Shown here: positions 1-10,870 of the stretch, piece by piece | Position numbering within the stretch: position 1 is the first letter of the stretch | How the letters are laid out: each line of letters opens with the position of its first letter | DNA from: Saccharibacillus deserti | GTDB taxonomy: Bacteria; Bacillota; Bacilli; Paenibacillales; Paenibacillaceae | Assembly: GCF_013618475.1 (NCBI RefSeq) | Contig: NZ_JABJVN010000003.1 | Location: 356,156-420,155, forward strand | Direction: 5' to 3' | Length of the DNA stretch: 64,000 nt | Program-made: the position numbers and the translations under genes | Notes under the pieces: model-generated | The model's database searches: none | Seen by the model: only the letters and a program-made list of their open reading frames with translations | Told to the model about the DNA's origin: nothing

Positions 1-48
1 GTACACGAAGCGCAGATCACGAATCCAACCGGAAAGAAGGAGTTAGCG

Positions 49-2178
49 ATGAAACGAACCAAGAGGAGTACGAAGATATGGAAAAAGACAGGGACGGCTG
101 CCATGGCGGCGATGCTGCTCGCACTGCCGCTGGCCGAAGGGCAGGGACGGGCACAGACCGCTCCGGCTTCATCCGGGCAGACTGCTCCGAACGTGCTGTC
201 GCACAGCGCCGCCCAGGCCGCAGCAAAGAAAATGACCGAAGCGCTGATGGAAAATTACGGCGTGACCGGCGTACAGTATGCGATCCGGGACAAAGGAAAA
301 GTGGTGCTGTCGGGCGGAACGACGCTTGATGACGCGGGTGCCAAACAAGACATTTCCAATACCCGAATGTTCGGCGTAGGCTCCGTCAGCAAAATGTACG
401 TGACCGCGTCGGCCATGATGCTGGCGGACGAAGGGAAGATCGATATCGACCGTCCGCTGACCGATTATATTCCCGATTTCAAGATGGCCGACGAACGTTA
501 CAAACAGATCACGGTACGCATGCTGATGAATCACTCGTCGGGCCTGTACGGTTCGCATTACAAGAACAGCATGCTGCTCGGCGATAACGATTCGGAGAAT
601 TACAAGGCCCTGCTCTCGAACCTGAGCGTACAGCGGCTGAAGTCCGACCCGGGCGAATATTCCGTATATGCCAACGACGGCTTCCAACTGCTGGAGCTGC
701 TGGTCGAACGGGTAAGCGGAATGAGCTACAGCGATTTCCTGCGTAAACGGATTGCGGAACCGTTGTCGCTGACTTCGACCCGGACACCGATGGACGAGTT
801 CGACCGCAAGCAGCTTGAGCCGATCCGCCTGCCGGGGATCAAGCAGGCCCTGCCGCCGGAAAATGCCAATATTCTCGGTACGGGCGGCGTGTATTCGACA
901 GCGGAAGAGCTGACGTTATTCTCGGAAGTGCTGAGCGGCAAGCATCCGAAGCTGCTGTCCGAAGCGTCGGTCGAAGCCATGCTGCAGCCGGAATACCGCA
1001 AAGGCGTCTGGGTACCGGATACGAAAAACGCCTTCGGCTACGGCCTGGGCTGGGATTCGGTCGATCTCGAACCGTTCGGCGACTACAACATCCGCGCGGC
1101 GACCAAAGGCGGAGACACGATCATGTACCACTCCGCACTGATCAGCCTGCCGGACGACGATATTTCGATCGCATTCCAGACCTCCGGCGGTTCGTCCGTG
1201 TTCAACACGACCGCAGCGACGAATATTCTGTTGGAATATTTGAAGCAGACCGGGAAGATCACGAACCTTTTGCCGGAAAAAACGCACGCAAAGCCGGTTA
1301 AGCAGACGATGCCGGCAGAGATGGACAAGTACGCCGGACTGTATGGAATGGTGGGAGAGACACGCGAACTTAAGATCCAAAACAGCGAGATCCAAATGCC
1401 GGCGCTGATGAGCGACATGATCCCGGCCCAGACTTATGTCTATACCGGAAAAGGAGAATTCACAAGCGAAGACGGCCGCACCGTGCTGGGCTTCGACGAA
1501 CAAACCAACGGACATACGTACATGCGCATTCGCAGCGATATCGCGCTTCCGGGCATCGGAAATTCGCGGATGGCCTTCTATGAAGCACAGAAGCTGGATC
1601 AAAATCCGGTAGACGCTTCGGCAGCGGCAGCTTGGGCGAAACGCCAGGGCAAAACGTATTATGCGCTGGACGAGAAGATCAATTCCCTGTTCTACATCTC
1701 GCCTTCGATTCTAACCAAGAAAATCGCGGTGAAGGCGGAGAGCGGCTATGCCAACGGAACCCGGATCGTCGATGCGGACCATGCGGTCAACGCCGTCGAA
1801 ATCCCGGTCATGAACGGACGCGATACTTTCGATCTGGACTTCTCCCGCGAAGGCGGCGCCGAGTACCTCAAAGCCGACGGCCGGACTTATGTGAGCGAAG
1901 ACGCGATCACTCCGATCTATGCAGGAGAGTCCTCCGTCGTAACGATTCCGGCTGCCGGAAGCGTGCGCTGGTTCAAGATTCCGGCCGGCGCGGCGGGCAG
2001 GACGCTGATGCCGACCCTTCCACAGGGAGCGGGCTTTGCGGTCTACGATGCTGCGGGAACGCCGGTCGCCCTGTCGATCGCAAGCGGCGTCAAAACGGCG
2101 GTGCTGCCGGAAGGCGGCATGGTGGTCTTCGGAGGCCAAGCCGGAGACACGCTGAACGTGTCGCTGAAGAAACAATAA
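49..2178 (+). CDS. Secreted serine hydrolase, beta-lactamase/DD-peptidase family
   Basis: This 709-residue protein starts with a signal peptide (basic start, then a hydrophobic segment at about residues 20-35), so it probably acts outside the membrane. It carries the class C beta-lactamase fold motifs: the nucleophile SxxK as S112-V-S-K115 and the YxN motif as Y207-A-N209. The catalytic domain covers roughly residues 55-400. The remaining 300 residues resemble the C-terminal beta-rich extensions of Bacillus penicillin-binding-protein-4*-like esterases. The family hydrolyses D-alanyl peptides, esters or beta-lactams; the true substrate cannot be read from the sequence. An AAGGAG ribosome-binding site lies just upstream of the ATG. 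It stands alone, followed by a terminator. Confidence 0.88.
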   Translation: MKRTKRSTKIWKKTGTAAMAAMLLALPLAEGQGRAQTAPASSGQTAPNVLSHSAAQAAAKKMTEALMENYGVTGVQYAIRDKGKVVLSGGTTLDDAGAKQDISNTRMFGVGSVSKMYVTASAMMLADEGKIDIDRPLTDYIPDFKMADERYKQITVRMLMNHSSGLYGSHYKNSMLLGDNDSENYKALLSNLSVQRLKSDPGEYSVYANDGFQLLELLVERVSGMSYSDFLRKRIAEPLSLTSTRTPMDEFDRKQLEPIRLPGIKQALPPENANILGTGGVYSTAEELTLFSEVLSGKHPKLLSEASVEAMLQPEYRKGVWVPDTKNAFGYGLGWDSVDLEPFGDYNIRAATKGGDTIMYHSALISLPDDDISIAFQTSGGSSVFNTTAATNILLEYLKQTGKITNLLPEKTHAKPVKQTMPAEMDKYAGLYGMVGETRELKIQNSEIQMPALMSDMIPAQTYVYTGKGEFTSEDGRTVLGFDEQTNGHTYMRIRSDIALPGIGNSRMAFYEAQKLDQNPVDASAAAAWAKRQGKTYYALDEKINSLFYISPSILTKKIAVKAESGYANGTRIVDADHAVNAVEIPVMNGRDTFDLDFSREGGAEYLKADGRTYVSEDAITPIYAGESSVVTIPAAGSVRWFKIPAGAAGRTLMPTLPQGAGFAVYDAAGTPVALSIASGVKTAVLPEGGMVVFGGQAGDTLNVSLKKQ

Positions 2179-2222
2179 GCACGGGAAGAGTCAAGCAGGC
2201 CGATTCGTCGGTCATACCGGAG

Positions 2223-2259
2223 TCCGGTTCCCTTCTGACAGGGGGAGCCGGATTTTTTT
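2223..2259 (+). terminator. Rho-independent terminator of the serine hydrolase gene
   Basis: A GC stem (TCCGG-TCCC pairing with GGGGGA-CCGGA) is followed by a run of seven T, 45 bases after the stop codon. Confidence 0.8.
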
Positions 2260-2448
2260 GCGTGGATCGATGAATCTCCCGATTTAGGTATATCTTCTTC
2301 ATTAAATTTCAAAAAATAATATCATGCCCTATACATACGGCCGCCCTAAATGTCGAAAAGTAGGTACGGACCTATATAGAGGAAGCCAAAACGAACGGCC
2401 GCCCATTCTCAAGTGCCGAAATCGAATATAAAGGAGCCTGTAACGGAT

Positions 2449-4500
2449 ATGAAGTTGTTTCGAAGCCTGACCGAAAGCTTGTTTTTGCGAATATTGTCTA
2501 TTGCGGCTGTATGCATCGTCGTATCGATGGTCATTTCTATCGCGGCGATCGGATACATGACTACCCGTTCGTACGAAAGCATGAACACCGAGTCTCTGAC
2601 GCGGGTCGCGGACGAGAAAGTCACCGAGCTTCAAATGATGGTCTCGGCCCAGCAGAACATGACCGATTCGATCTCCAAAGAACTGTTCAACCTCGATTAT
2701 TTCAAAAAATTGAACGCAACCGGCGCAGCCGAGCAGGCGGGATTCGATCGAATCCAAAGCAGCATCGCCGAAAAGCTGAACAGCTCAAACGGATTGTATG
2801 AAAATATCTTTTTTACGTATCGGGATAAAGTGTATGTAGACGGTCTGGGAGGCGTATCGCAGGGTACGGACATGCTGTCGACATCGCCGTGGTACAAACC
2901 CGTGCTCGACAGCGGCGCTCCCGTGGTGGGGGATCTGCAGGCATCGCCGGTCACGGGTCTTCCCGCTATCGCGATAGCGGCTCCTGTCAAAGACCCCGCT
3001 ACCGGTACTCTACTGAGCGTGTTCGCTCTTCCGATCAACGTAAATGTCCTGCTGAGCGAAATCACCCAAAAAGAAGACGAGCAGGTCATTACGACCGTCG
3101 TCACCGACGAAAAAGGGATGGTGATCGCCTCGCACGATGTGGACCAGGTGCTGAAGACCGACTTCACCAAGCTGGCTAACGAAAAAGGACTGCGGCAGCT
3201 TGCCGTATCCGAACAAGGAACCGGTTATGTGACGATTGACGGCGTGCGCTACCTCGCTTCTTTTATCAAAGACGATGTGCTCAAAATGAATGTCGTGACT
3301 TACCTGCCCGTCAGCAGTTATATGAACGGCCTGTACAGCATGCTCGCGACGATGGTTGCCATAACGTTGGCCGCGCTGCTGATCGCTTTGACGGTTCTGT
3401 TCCTGGTGGTACGCAGCATTGTCCGTCCGATCCGGGTGGCGTCCGAGCAGTTGGAGTTTATGGCTCAAGGCGACTTCTCCCGGGAACTGCCGCAAAAATA
3501 TATCGGCAGCGCCGGCGAGACAGGGGTGCTTATTCGCTCGATGAACAAGATGCACGAGAATACGAAGAAGGTAATCCGGTCGGTCAACGAAGAATCCGCC
3601 CATCTCAAAGAAGTATCCAACACCGTACATTTCATGTTTACCGATATGGACAACGAACTGCGGGAAGTCTCGCTCACGACGCAGAGCATGTCCGCGGGCA
3701 TGGAGGAAACGGCGGCTTCGGCGCAGCAGATCAATGCGTCCACGGATGAATTCGAGAAAGCGATCGGTTCGATCTCCAGAGGCGCCCAAGAAGGGGCGGA
3801 AGAGGCCGCCGTCATCAGCAGACGTGCCAAAGAGCTCAAAACGGCGCTTGAAACCTCCATTGCCGAGACGACGAATGCTTATGGGGAAGTGCAGGCCGGT
3901 CTGCGGGAAGCGCTGGAAAAATCCAAGTCGGTCGATGCCATCAAGGCGCTGAGCGAAGCGATTCTGCAAATCACCCAGCAGACGAACCTGCTGGCGCTCA
4001 ACGCTTCGATCGAAGCGGCAAGAGCCGGGGAAGCGGGCAGAGGGTTCGCCGTCGTGGCCGACGAAATTCGAAAATTGGCCGACGCTTCCAAAAACACGGT
4101 GGGACAAATCCAGCTGATTACCGGAAGCGTGACGGACTCGGTCAGCAACCTGCAGCATTTCACGCAGCGTCTGATGGACATGCTTACCGGCACGATTGCC
4201 GAAGATTATACGATGATGAGCCGAACGAGCGAGTCTTATCTGAACGATGCGCTCTACATGGACCGGATGGTATCCGAGTTCAGTTCGACCAGCGAGGAGC
4301 TGAGCGCATCCGTGCAAAATCTGGCGCAGGCCATCAACGAAATTTCGAGTTCCAACAACGACTCCGCCGAAGGAACGGAAGAGATCGCGGACAAGACGGC
4401 CAGTGTCGTCGGCAAAGCCAACGGCATTGCCGGAGAAGCGCGGAAAACGAACGAAAGCGCGGACCGTTTGAATCAAATGATCGGGCAGTTCAAGGTGTAA
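2449..4500 (+). CDS. Methyl-accepting chemotaxis protein (dCache-HAMP-MCP signal)
   Basis: A 683-residue transmembrane chemoreceptor. Order: TM1 (about residues 13-35), an extracellular Cache-like sensor (about 36-290), TM2 (about 297-322), HAMP, then a cytoplasmic coiled-coil signalling domain. The highly conserved hairpin tip, containing [12 protein letters not shown], lies near residue 530 and is where CheA/CheW dock. The ATG at 2449 is preferred over an upstream in-frame GTG at 2413 because AAGGAG lies 12 bases before it and the protein then begins directly with a membrane-targeting N-terminus. The ligand is unknown; Cache domains usually bind small organic molecules. Confidence 0.93.
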   Translation: MKLFRSLTESLFLRILSIAAVCIVVSMVISIAAIGYMTTRSYESMNTESLTRVADEKVTELQMMVSAQQNMTDSISKELFNLDYFKKLNATGAAEQAGFDRIQSSIAEKLNSSNGLYENIFFTYRDKVYVDGLGGVSQGTDMLSTSPWYKPVLDSGAPVVGDLQASPVTGLPAIAIAAPVKDPATGTLLSVFALPINVNVLLSEITQKEDEQVITTVVTDEKGMVIASHDVDQVLKTDFTKLANEKGLRQLAVSEQGTGYVTIDGVRYLASFIKDDVLKMNVVTYLPVSSYMNGLYSMLATMVAITLAALLIALTVLFLVVRSIVRPIRVASEQLEFMAQGDFSRELPQKYIGSAGETGVLIRSMNKMHENTKKVIRSVNEESAHLKEVSNTVHFMFTDMDNELREVSLTTQSMSAGMEETAASAQQINASTDEFEKAIGSISRGAQEGAEEAAVISRRAKELKTALETSIAETTNAYGEVQAGLREALEKSKSVDAIKALSEAILQITQQTNLLALNASIEAARAGEAGRGFAVVADEIRKLADASKNTVGQIQLITGSVTDSVSNLQHFTQRLMDMLTGTIAEDYTMMSRTSESYLNDALYMDRMVSEFSSTSEELSASVQNLAQAINEISSSNNDSAEGTEEIADKTASVVGKANGIAGEARKTNESADRLNQMIGQFKV

Positions 4501-4518
4501 CCGGAAATAAACCGGTAA

Positions 4519-4557
4519 AGGAAGGACCGATCCGGACACCGGATTCGGTTCTTTCCC
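4519..4557 (+). terminator. Strong hairpin after the chemoreceptor gene, weak T tract
   Basis: A near-perfect stem of about 17 pairs with a 3-base loop follows the chemoreceptor stop codon. The T tract is poor (CTTTCCC), so termination may be inefficient. Confidence 0.5.
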
Positions 4558-4710
4558 GTGTCCGGGGAGGAGCGGGCGGGTTCGCTTTTTATATTCGAAA
4601 TTTATTTATCCGCGGGCAAACGATGGTATAATGGACGAATCGAAAATTCAGGAAAGCCCATTATCGGCGCAGCTCTACAATTTGTCGGACAAGGGAGTCA
4701 GGGGAGTGGA

Positions 4711-7700
4711 ATGAGCGACTTTTTCGCAAGGACGGCGGCGTATTCGTACCATCTGTATCTGAATGCGGACAGCGGAGGACAGTTCTGGCTGAGCGCAACG
4801 GACGGGGAAGGACCCGTTCTGCTTCGCGATGCCCTGACGCCGCTGCCGCGCTACATGCTGCCGGAGTATCGGCTGAACCGGGAAGAGACGCCGATCCGCG
4901 CTTCCCGGCTGCTTGTCGTACGCGACACGCTGCTGAAAGCGATCGGAAGAGGCGATGCTCCGGGCATGCATCTGCATATGGGCGACGAGGTCGAACTGGC
5001 GCTGATGGCCGATCCGGACCGGGGACTCGGCCTGACGTTCTTCCTCGACGGCGAACGTTCTTCGCTGATCGGACGGCTGCCGGAAGGCGCGCTCTATCTG
5101 GAGCCGGGCTGGTTCGGCCGCTTCGTCGACGCCGGATACGAGCTGATCGATATGCCCGGGTTCGAAGAAGACGACCTGGACTGGATCGGACGCCGGATCG
5201 GACCGGAAGAATGGGAAGAACTGCTCGTTCGGACGATTCCGTCCATGCGCGGGCGAGGACTTGCCGTGAGCAGCGAGATCGAGTATTCGGCAGAACCGGC
5301 GGGCCGGATCGACCTCGTGGACTGCGGCGAGAATCATGCGGCCGTTGAAGTCTCCCGCGGTGCGAATATGCTGCGGATAGCCGGATTGGAAGGGTATGTG
5401 CTGCAGCTTGTCCCAAGCAGAGACGGCGCCGAAGAAGCCGCCGTCTCTGATTCGGGCGGAGCCGGAAATGCGGAGGCCGCTTCGGGCGAAGAACCGGACG
5501 GTCCGGCGGGCAGCGCAGGCGATCGCCCCGTCGAACGGCTGCCCGAAAGCTCGGGTGAGAACGCGGGGCCGGCGTTTCTGATGCGTCCGGCCCTGGGGAC
5601 GGAGACGGTGAGCCGTTTATTCGGTTCCGCAGGCGGCGGAACGGTGGGCGGCGAAGCCCTGGCGGAATTCGCGCGCCTGGCCGAACGCGAATGGGGTCCG
5701 CTGATTGCGGGCCGAAGCGCGGCGAAGTTCCGCGATCTGCACCGGCTCTACGACGCGTCGGATTGGAGCTGGTCGCTGCGCGGCGGTCCGGTCCTTGAGC
5801 GGGGCGTGGGGGTCGTTCACGCCGAGCCGGTCTTGAGCGCGGGCGGGCGGCTGTTCACGGCCGCCGAGCTGGTCGACGCCTGGAGCACGGGGCGTCGGTA
5901 TCTGCGCCTCGAGGACGGATGGATCGACCTCGAGGCGCCGGAATTTGCCCGGAGCCTGCGCGAGCACGGCGCGGGCGGAGGGTCGGCCGGCCTGGTCTCG
6001 GCCGGCTTCTCGTACCGGCAGCGCCTCGGGCTGCCGGGCGAGGCGGAGGCCGGAGAGCTGCCGCTGGCGCTCGAAGGGCCCAAGCCTGCGCAGGCCGGCG
6101 AAGAACGGCCGGCGCTTGCGCATCTGCGCTACCTGGCCGGCTGGGGCATGAACGGCGGCCTGTACGGCGGAGCCGAGCGATGGCTGGCGGAGCTGGCGGC
6201 TTTTGCGGCGGAGGCGCTGGCCGCGGCACCGGACTGCCGGCTGGTTGTGGTCGGACGCCGCGAGCTGCTGACGGCGCTGGCCGAGGCGGTAGAACCCGCA
6301 GCGGGCGGAACGCAGGCAGGCGGGGTGGCCGGGGACGGAGAACCCGGCGGCGCACACTCTCCTCTATCGAACGGACCCACGGAAGAGCAGTCCTCCGTTC
6401 ACGGCGGCTCTGCGCGGACCGGTTCGGAAACGACGAACTCCGACCCGGCGCCGGAAAGCGGCCTTGTCGAACGGCTGCAGCGCTGGGCGAATGAACGCCC
6501 GCCCCACGGAGATTCGTCTAAGAACGAAGAAGAAGCGGCCTCGGGTCTGATTCTGCGCCCGGTCTCCCAACTGCAAAAAGGCGAATTCGAAGACAAGCTG
6601 CAGGCGGATATTCTGCTTCTGCTGGAGCCCGACGCGTCCGTTCGTTCGGACGAGACCCGTCTGTTCAGCCGGATCGACTCGGCCGAAGCGAGGGTCCGGA
6701 TCGCCGTCTATTCGGACGAAGGCCATATGAACGATGCGCGTGTCCGTGCCGTACAGATTCGGCTGCTGAAGCTCTACGATTCGCTGACGCGCAGCTTCCT
6801 GCTGCTGGATCCCGGCCGAGGGGCGGCGGTGCCGGGCGGGCGGCCTCCGCTGCAAAGCAGACCGGAAATGAAACTGTCTTCCTGGAAGAAGGATACGGCC
6901 GGCATGGCCGAGATGTTCGTCGACGAAGCGGCTGCCCGCCCGGAAGCGCCTGTGCGGCGGGGAATGTCCATCCCGCCCCGCGCGCCGGGCGCCTGGCCCG
7001 AGCCCGATCCGCGCGACACGCAGATCTCGCGTCCGCAGCCGGAGCGTTCGGCGCCTGTACCCCGGCGCCGTCCGTCTTCTTCCGCCGCCGGCGAAGTCCG
7101 GCCGGTACGCCCCGTGCAGCCGCAGTCCGCGGAGCGGGAATTCGTACGTCGCGCGCGCGAAACGGCGGAACGCACGGAAGAAGAAGTGCCGTTCGCACCT
7201 TTTTCGAGCTATTGGCCGACGTTTGCCGCGATGAAGCCCGAGCAGGAGCGCTGGTATTTTTATTGGAGAACCGAGTTTCGTCGGGGCGAAAAAGTCGAGA
7301 CGGATCTGTCCTACCTGTTTATCTACATTTATGAGCTCATCAACGGAATCGGCTGGGAGCATCCGCATGACGGACTGGAGATGCTGATCCGCGTATGGGA
7401 GAGCTACCGGGCACGATTCCGCCGCCTCGACGGCTATATGGCGGATTGGGTGCGCGAATTTGCGCTGGTCCATGCGCTCGATCTGCCGGAATCTCCCGCA
7501 CTCGAGCAGACGTCCGGGCTTCTCGCCGGCGAACTGCTTGATCTCGAGCTGTCCCGGCGGTTCGAAGGACAGCCGGCCGACCTGAGCTGGGAACTGATCG
7601 CCCGGCTGTCGGATTACGACGTCACGACGAGCCGTTTCTACAAGGACGCCGGCAAAAAGACGCTCCCGCGCGTGCTGCCTCTTGTTGTACAGGCGCTCGA

Positions 7701-8859
7701 CGAGCATCTGATCCGCTCCCGGGGCATCCGGCTGACCGGTTTGTTCCGGGAAGCCGATATCCGGATTACGGAACGCTATTTGTTCCGCAGCGCCGTGTAC
7801 GATCCCGAGCTGTACGGACGGACGTTTCTTGTCCGTGCGCCGAAGCTTGGACTGCATGCGCAGCTGCGCGATTTCATCACGCAGGTGGTCCGCCAGACGG
7901 AGAACGAGCTGCGTGCCCGCTTTAAGTTCGGCGGCCGGCTGCGCGGCATCAAACTTGATCCGGAACTGGCCGAAGTGATCGCCGGTGCGGCGGAGCGCGA
8001 GTTCCTGCCGCCCGAAGAACGCCGTGCGCCGGAACCGCCGAAACTTCCCGAGGTCCGGTTCGACCTTGAAGAATTGGAGAAGCTGCGCCGCGATTCCGAC
8101 GAGGTGCTGCGTATGCTGACCGGAGAATTGATGGCATCCGGCAGCCCGGCAGAACCGGCGGATCCGGGGCAGAGCGATCCGGAGCCGGTCCCGCACGCGG
8201 ACGCAGACCAAGCGGCCGGCGGAAGCGGTACCGCAGCCCGGGCAGACGAAACCTCCGATCTCTTTGTACAAGAGGTTTCACAGCAAGGGGAGCTGCCCGA
8301 AGCCGGCGAATACGAAGGTTTCGAGACGCTCGAGCTGCCGGAAGACTCCGGATACGGCTGGGCGGGAGAAACGGTTCCCGGCGCCCTGTCGTTTGAACCG
8401 GAAGATTCTCCGGCTGCGGGAACTTCAAAAGCGGCTGCGCAGGAAGCGGGTTATGCCTCGGTTTCGGAGGCGGCAGCGCCGCGGCGAACAGACGAGGCCG
8501 GCTGCGGCAAAACGCCCGATCGCTCTGCCGCAGTTCCGGAGGCGGCAGCGCCGGGCGGCGATTCGCCGCAGGCCGACGCGGCAGCCTCGGACGGATGGGA
8601 CGTCTCTGCGCTCGGCAGCGACTGGCAGGATTTGGCCGCCAGGCTCGGTCCGGCGGAGCGTGCCATGATCCGCGCCGTGCTGCTCGGTTCAAGCGATGCG
8701 CAGCGGATGGCGATTGCCGGGGCTTCCGGCGAACTGCCGGAAACGATGATCGACCGGATCAACGAAGCGGCGATGGAAGCGATCGGGGATCTGCTGATCG
8801 ACGGCGGCGAAGTGCTGGAAGAATACACGGAGAATCTCGCCGGACTGCGTACGGATTGA
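4711..8859 (+). CDS. Giant TerB-N / TerB-C domain protein, first gene of a helicase operon
   Basis: The ATG at 4711 follows GGGGAG closely, giving 1382 residues; an earlier in-frame start at 4558 has no such site. Residues 1-800 form globular segments I do not recognise, separated by Ala/Gly/Glu/Pro-rich linkers. One segment (about residues 470-710) looks vaguely helicase- or Rossmann-like but has no Walker A motif. Around residue 847 the W-Y-F-Y-W-R stretch followed by S-Y-L-F-I-Y-I-Y-E-L-I-N is the hallmark of the TerB-N domain, extending to about residue 1040. After an acidic, low-complexity linker, the last 90 residues look like TerB-C. The next two genes encode an ATPase and a helicase, so a scaffold role in a nucleic-acid-processing complex is likely (inference). 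Confidence 0.8.
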   Translation: MSDFFARTAAYSYHLYLNADSGGQFWLSATDGEGPVLLRDALTPLPRYMLPEYRLNREETPIRASRLLVVRDTLLKAIGRGDAPGMHLHMGDEVELALMADPDRGLGLTFFLDGERSSLIGRLPEGALYLEPGWFGRFVDAGYELIDMPGFEEDDLDWIGRRIGPEEWEELLVRTIPSMRGRGLAVSSEIEYSAEPAGRIDLVDCGENHAAVEVSRGANMLRIAGLEGYVLQLVPSRDGAEEAAVSDSGGAGNAEAASGEEPDGPAGSAGDRPVERLPESSGENAGPAFLMRPALGTETVSRLFGSAGGGTVGGEALAEFARLAEREWGPLIAGRSAAKFRDLHRLYDASDWSWSLRGGPVLERGVGVVHAEPVLSAGGRLFTAAELVDAWSTGRRYLRLEDGWIDLEAPEFARSLREHGAGGGSAGLVSAGFSYRQRLGLPGEAEAGELPLALEGPKPAQAGEERPALAHLRYLAGWGMNGGLYGGAERWLAELAAFAAEALAAAPDCRLVVVGRRELLTALAEAVEPAAGGTQAGGVAGDGEPGGAHSPLSNGPTEEQSSVHGGSARTGSETTNSDPAPESGLVERLQRWANERPPHGDSSKNEEEAASGLILRPVSQLQKGEFEDKLQADILLLLEPDASVRSDETRLFSRIDSAEARVRIAVYSDEGHMNDARVRAVQIRLLKLYDSLTRSFLLLDPGRGAAVPGGRPPLQSRPEMKLSSWKKDTAGMAEMFVDEAAARPEAPVRRGMSIPPRAPGAWPEPDPRDTQISRPQPERSAPVPRRRPSSSAAGEVRPVRPVQPQSAEREFVRRARETAERTEEEVPFAPFSSYWPTFAAMKPEQERWYFYWRTEFRRGEKVETDLSYLFIYIYELINGIGWEHPHDGLEMLIRVWESYRARFRRLDGYMADWVREFALVHALDLPESPALEQTSGLLAGELLDLELSRRFEGQPADLSWELIARLSDYDVTTSRFYKDAGKKTLPRVLPLVVQALDEHLIRSRGIRLTGLFREADIRITERYLFRSAVYDPELYGRTFLVRAPKLGLHAQLRDFITQVVRQTENELRARFKFGGRLRGIKLDPELAEVIAGAAEREFLPPEERRAPEPPKLPEVRFDLEELEKLRRDSDEVLRMLTGELMASGSPAEPADPGQSDPEPVPHADADQAAGGSGTAARADETSDLFVQEVSQQGELPEAGEYEGFETLELPEDSGYGWAGETVPGALSFEPEDSPAAGTSKAAAQEAGYASVSEAAAPRRTDEAGCGKTPDRSAAVPEAAAPGGDSPQADAAASDGWDVSALGSDWQDLAARLGPAERAMIRAVLLGSSDAQRMAIAGASGELPETMIDRINEAAMEAIGDLLIDGGEVLEEYTENLAGLRTD

Positions 8860-9028
8860 AATCGGCGCATGTTCCGCGTCCGTATCCGTCTGAATGCGAA
8901 CGGAGGGTCCTGCATGCGCAGAAAGACGTTTTTGGAAACGGAAGAAAAACAAAGACTGTGGTATAGTGTGGGCGGGACGATACGCTTCGGCGGACGTCCC
9001 GTGGAGCAACATTCGGAGGTGACTGAAC

Positions 9029-10870
9029 GTGAATGCTAATCAAACGAAGATCCCCAAGCGGATATCGTCGGCACTGGTGAACTCGCTGAGCGCCGGCGTC
9101 GTGCCGCGGATCGGACTTGAATATATAGCGGTGGGGCGGAAGCCCGAGATCGAATCGGTGCTTCGGGAGCTTGGGAACGTGGCGGAAGGCGGAGCGGCGT
9201 TCAAGCTGATCACGGGCCGTTACGGCAGCGGCAAAAGCTTTTTGATCCAGATTCTGCGCAACTATGCGATGGATCGCGACTTTGTCGTGGCCGATGCGGA
9301 TCTGTCCCCGGAACGCCGATTGGTCGGTACCAAAGGGCAGGGACTCGGGACGTACCGCGAGCTGATGACGCATCTGTCGACGCGTACGCGGCCCGATGGC
9401 GGAGCGCTGGAAGCCGTGCTGCAAAAATGGTTCGCCTCGCTCCAGCAGCAGGCGATGGCGGAACTCGGCCTGCGGCCGGACGATGAGAAGTTGCAGGTGG
9501 AAGTGGAGCGGCGCATCTTCGAAGTGACGGGCAATATGGAGCATATGGTGCACGGATTCGACTTCGCGCGCGTGCTGTCGGCGTATTGGAACGGCTACAA
9601 GATGTCCGACGACGAACTGAAGCAGAATGCGCTGCGCTGGCTTCGGGGAGAGTTCCCGACCAAGACGGAGGCGCGCAAATGCCTGGGAGTCGGCGTCATC
9701 ATCGACGACGACAACTGGTACGACTATATGAAGCTGTGGGCGGAATTCATGGCGAAGATCGGGTACAAAGGACTGCTGCTGTTTATCGACGAAGGCGTCA
9801 ATCTGTACAAGATCACGAATACCGTGTCCCGGCAGAGCAACTACGAGAAGCTGCTGACGATCTTCAACGATACGATGCAGGGCAAAGCGCAGCACCTCGG
9901 GATCTTCCTCGGCGGCACGCCGCAGTTCGTGGAAGACCAGCGCCGCGGGCTGTTCAGCTACGACGCGCTGCGTTCGCGGCTCGTCGCGGGCCGCTTCGGC
10001 GAAGGGGCGGGCATGCTGCATTACGCCGGCCCGATCCTGCGGCTGGAGATGCTCTCGCACGCGGAGATTCTCGTGCTGCTGGAGAAGCTGCGAGACCTGC
10101 ACTCCTCGCATTACGGCTACGCGGCGGCGCTCGATCAGAAGCAGCTGACCCGGTTCATGGAGTCGGAGCTTGGCCGGATGGGCGCGGATGCGCTGCTGAC
10201 GACCCGCGAAGTCGTACGCGACTTCATGGATCTGCTCAATACGCTGCACCAATACCCGGACCGCAGCTTCGACGAGCTGCTGCCGGACGTCCTGGGCCGC
10301 GCGCCGCAGATCGGCGGTTTGTCGCTTGGCGGACCGGGCAGTCCCGGTCTTGGCGTATCGGGCGCTCCGGGCTTAACCGGCACGGATGCCCCGCGCGGAA
10401 ACGTCGGCCCGAGCCGCAGCGATTCGGGGCCGGCGGCTCCAGGTTCCGATTCCGGCATGCGTGTATCCGGCGCGGGCGGAAGCGAATCGTCGGGGCATCC
10501 GGCCGGTCGGGGCAGCTTGGCGGATGCGAGACAGCCGCAGTCCGGCGGCGATCTCTTCTCTTCGGCCGGCGAGGCGTCATCCGCGCCGGAGCCGGAATTC
10601 TCTGCCAAGCCGCGTCCGCGCGGAAGCGGCTTCCAGAGCGGAGAGAATGTCGACGGGCTGCGGGCAGCGGCTTTTGATCCGTATGGCGGTGCTTCTTGCG
10701 AAGCGGCGGGCCAGGCGTTCCGCGGCGGCGTGTCGGAAGCGCGTCCGGCCCGCGGTTTGTCCGACTCCCGCTCCGGACGTTCGCCGGAATCGGCGGAAGA
10801 CACGCTTCCGGGCAGTGCCGCGGCGGGCGACGAAGGGCCGGACGATATTCTCGCGGAGCTTGATCTGTGA
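9029..10870 (+). CDS. BrxD-like P-loop ATPase (DUF2791 type)
   Basis: GTG start with GGAGGTGA 8 bases upstream; 613 residues. Walker A is G63-R-Y-G-S-G-K-S70. Walker B is F252-I-D-E255, within a hydrophobic strand. The core (residues 1-415) has the length and motif order of the DUF2791 ATPases, which include BrxD of BREX type 2 and 6 systems. Residues 415-613 are an unusual Gly/Ser/Pro-rich low-complexity tail, probably disordered. The gene follows the TerB-N gene, and its stop codon overlaps the start of the helicase gene by four bases, so ATPase and helicase are translationally coupled and probably work together. Confidence 0.83.
   Translation: MNANQTKIPKRISSALVNSLSAGVVPRIGLEYIAVGRKPEIESVLRELGNVAEGGAAFKLITGRYGSGKSFLIQILRNYAMDRDFVVADADLSPERRLVGTKGQGLGTYRELMTHLSTRTRPDGGALEAVLQKWFASLQQQAMAELGLRPDDEKLQVEVERRIFEVTGNMEHMVHGFDFARVLSAYWNGYKMSDDELKQNALRWLRGEFPTKTEARKCLGVGVIIDDDNWYDYMKLWAEFMAKIGYKGLLLFIDEGVNLYKITNTVSRQSNYEKLLTIFNDTMQGKAQHLGIFLGGTPQFVEDQRRGLFSYDALRSRLVAGRFGEGAGMLHYAGPILRLEMLSHAEILVLLEKLRDLHSSHYGYAAALDQKQLTRFMESELGRMGADALLTTREVVRDFMDLLNTLHQYPDRSFDELLPDVLGRAPQIGGLSLGGPGSPGLGVSGAPGLTGTDAPRGNVGPSRSDSGPAAPGSDSGMRVSGAGGSESSGHPAGRGSLADARQPQSGGDLFSSAGEASSAPEPEFSAKPRPRGSGFQSGENVDGLRAAAFDPYGGASCEAAGQAFRGGVSEARPARGLSDSRSGRSPESAEDTLPGSAAAGDEGPDDILAELDL

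Noticed and set aside
2413..2448. GTG start for the first chemoreceptor gene.
   Set aside because: The resulting 12-residue polar addition has no ribosome-binding site, whereas AAGGAG precedes the ATG at 2449.
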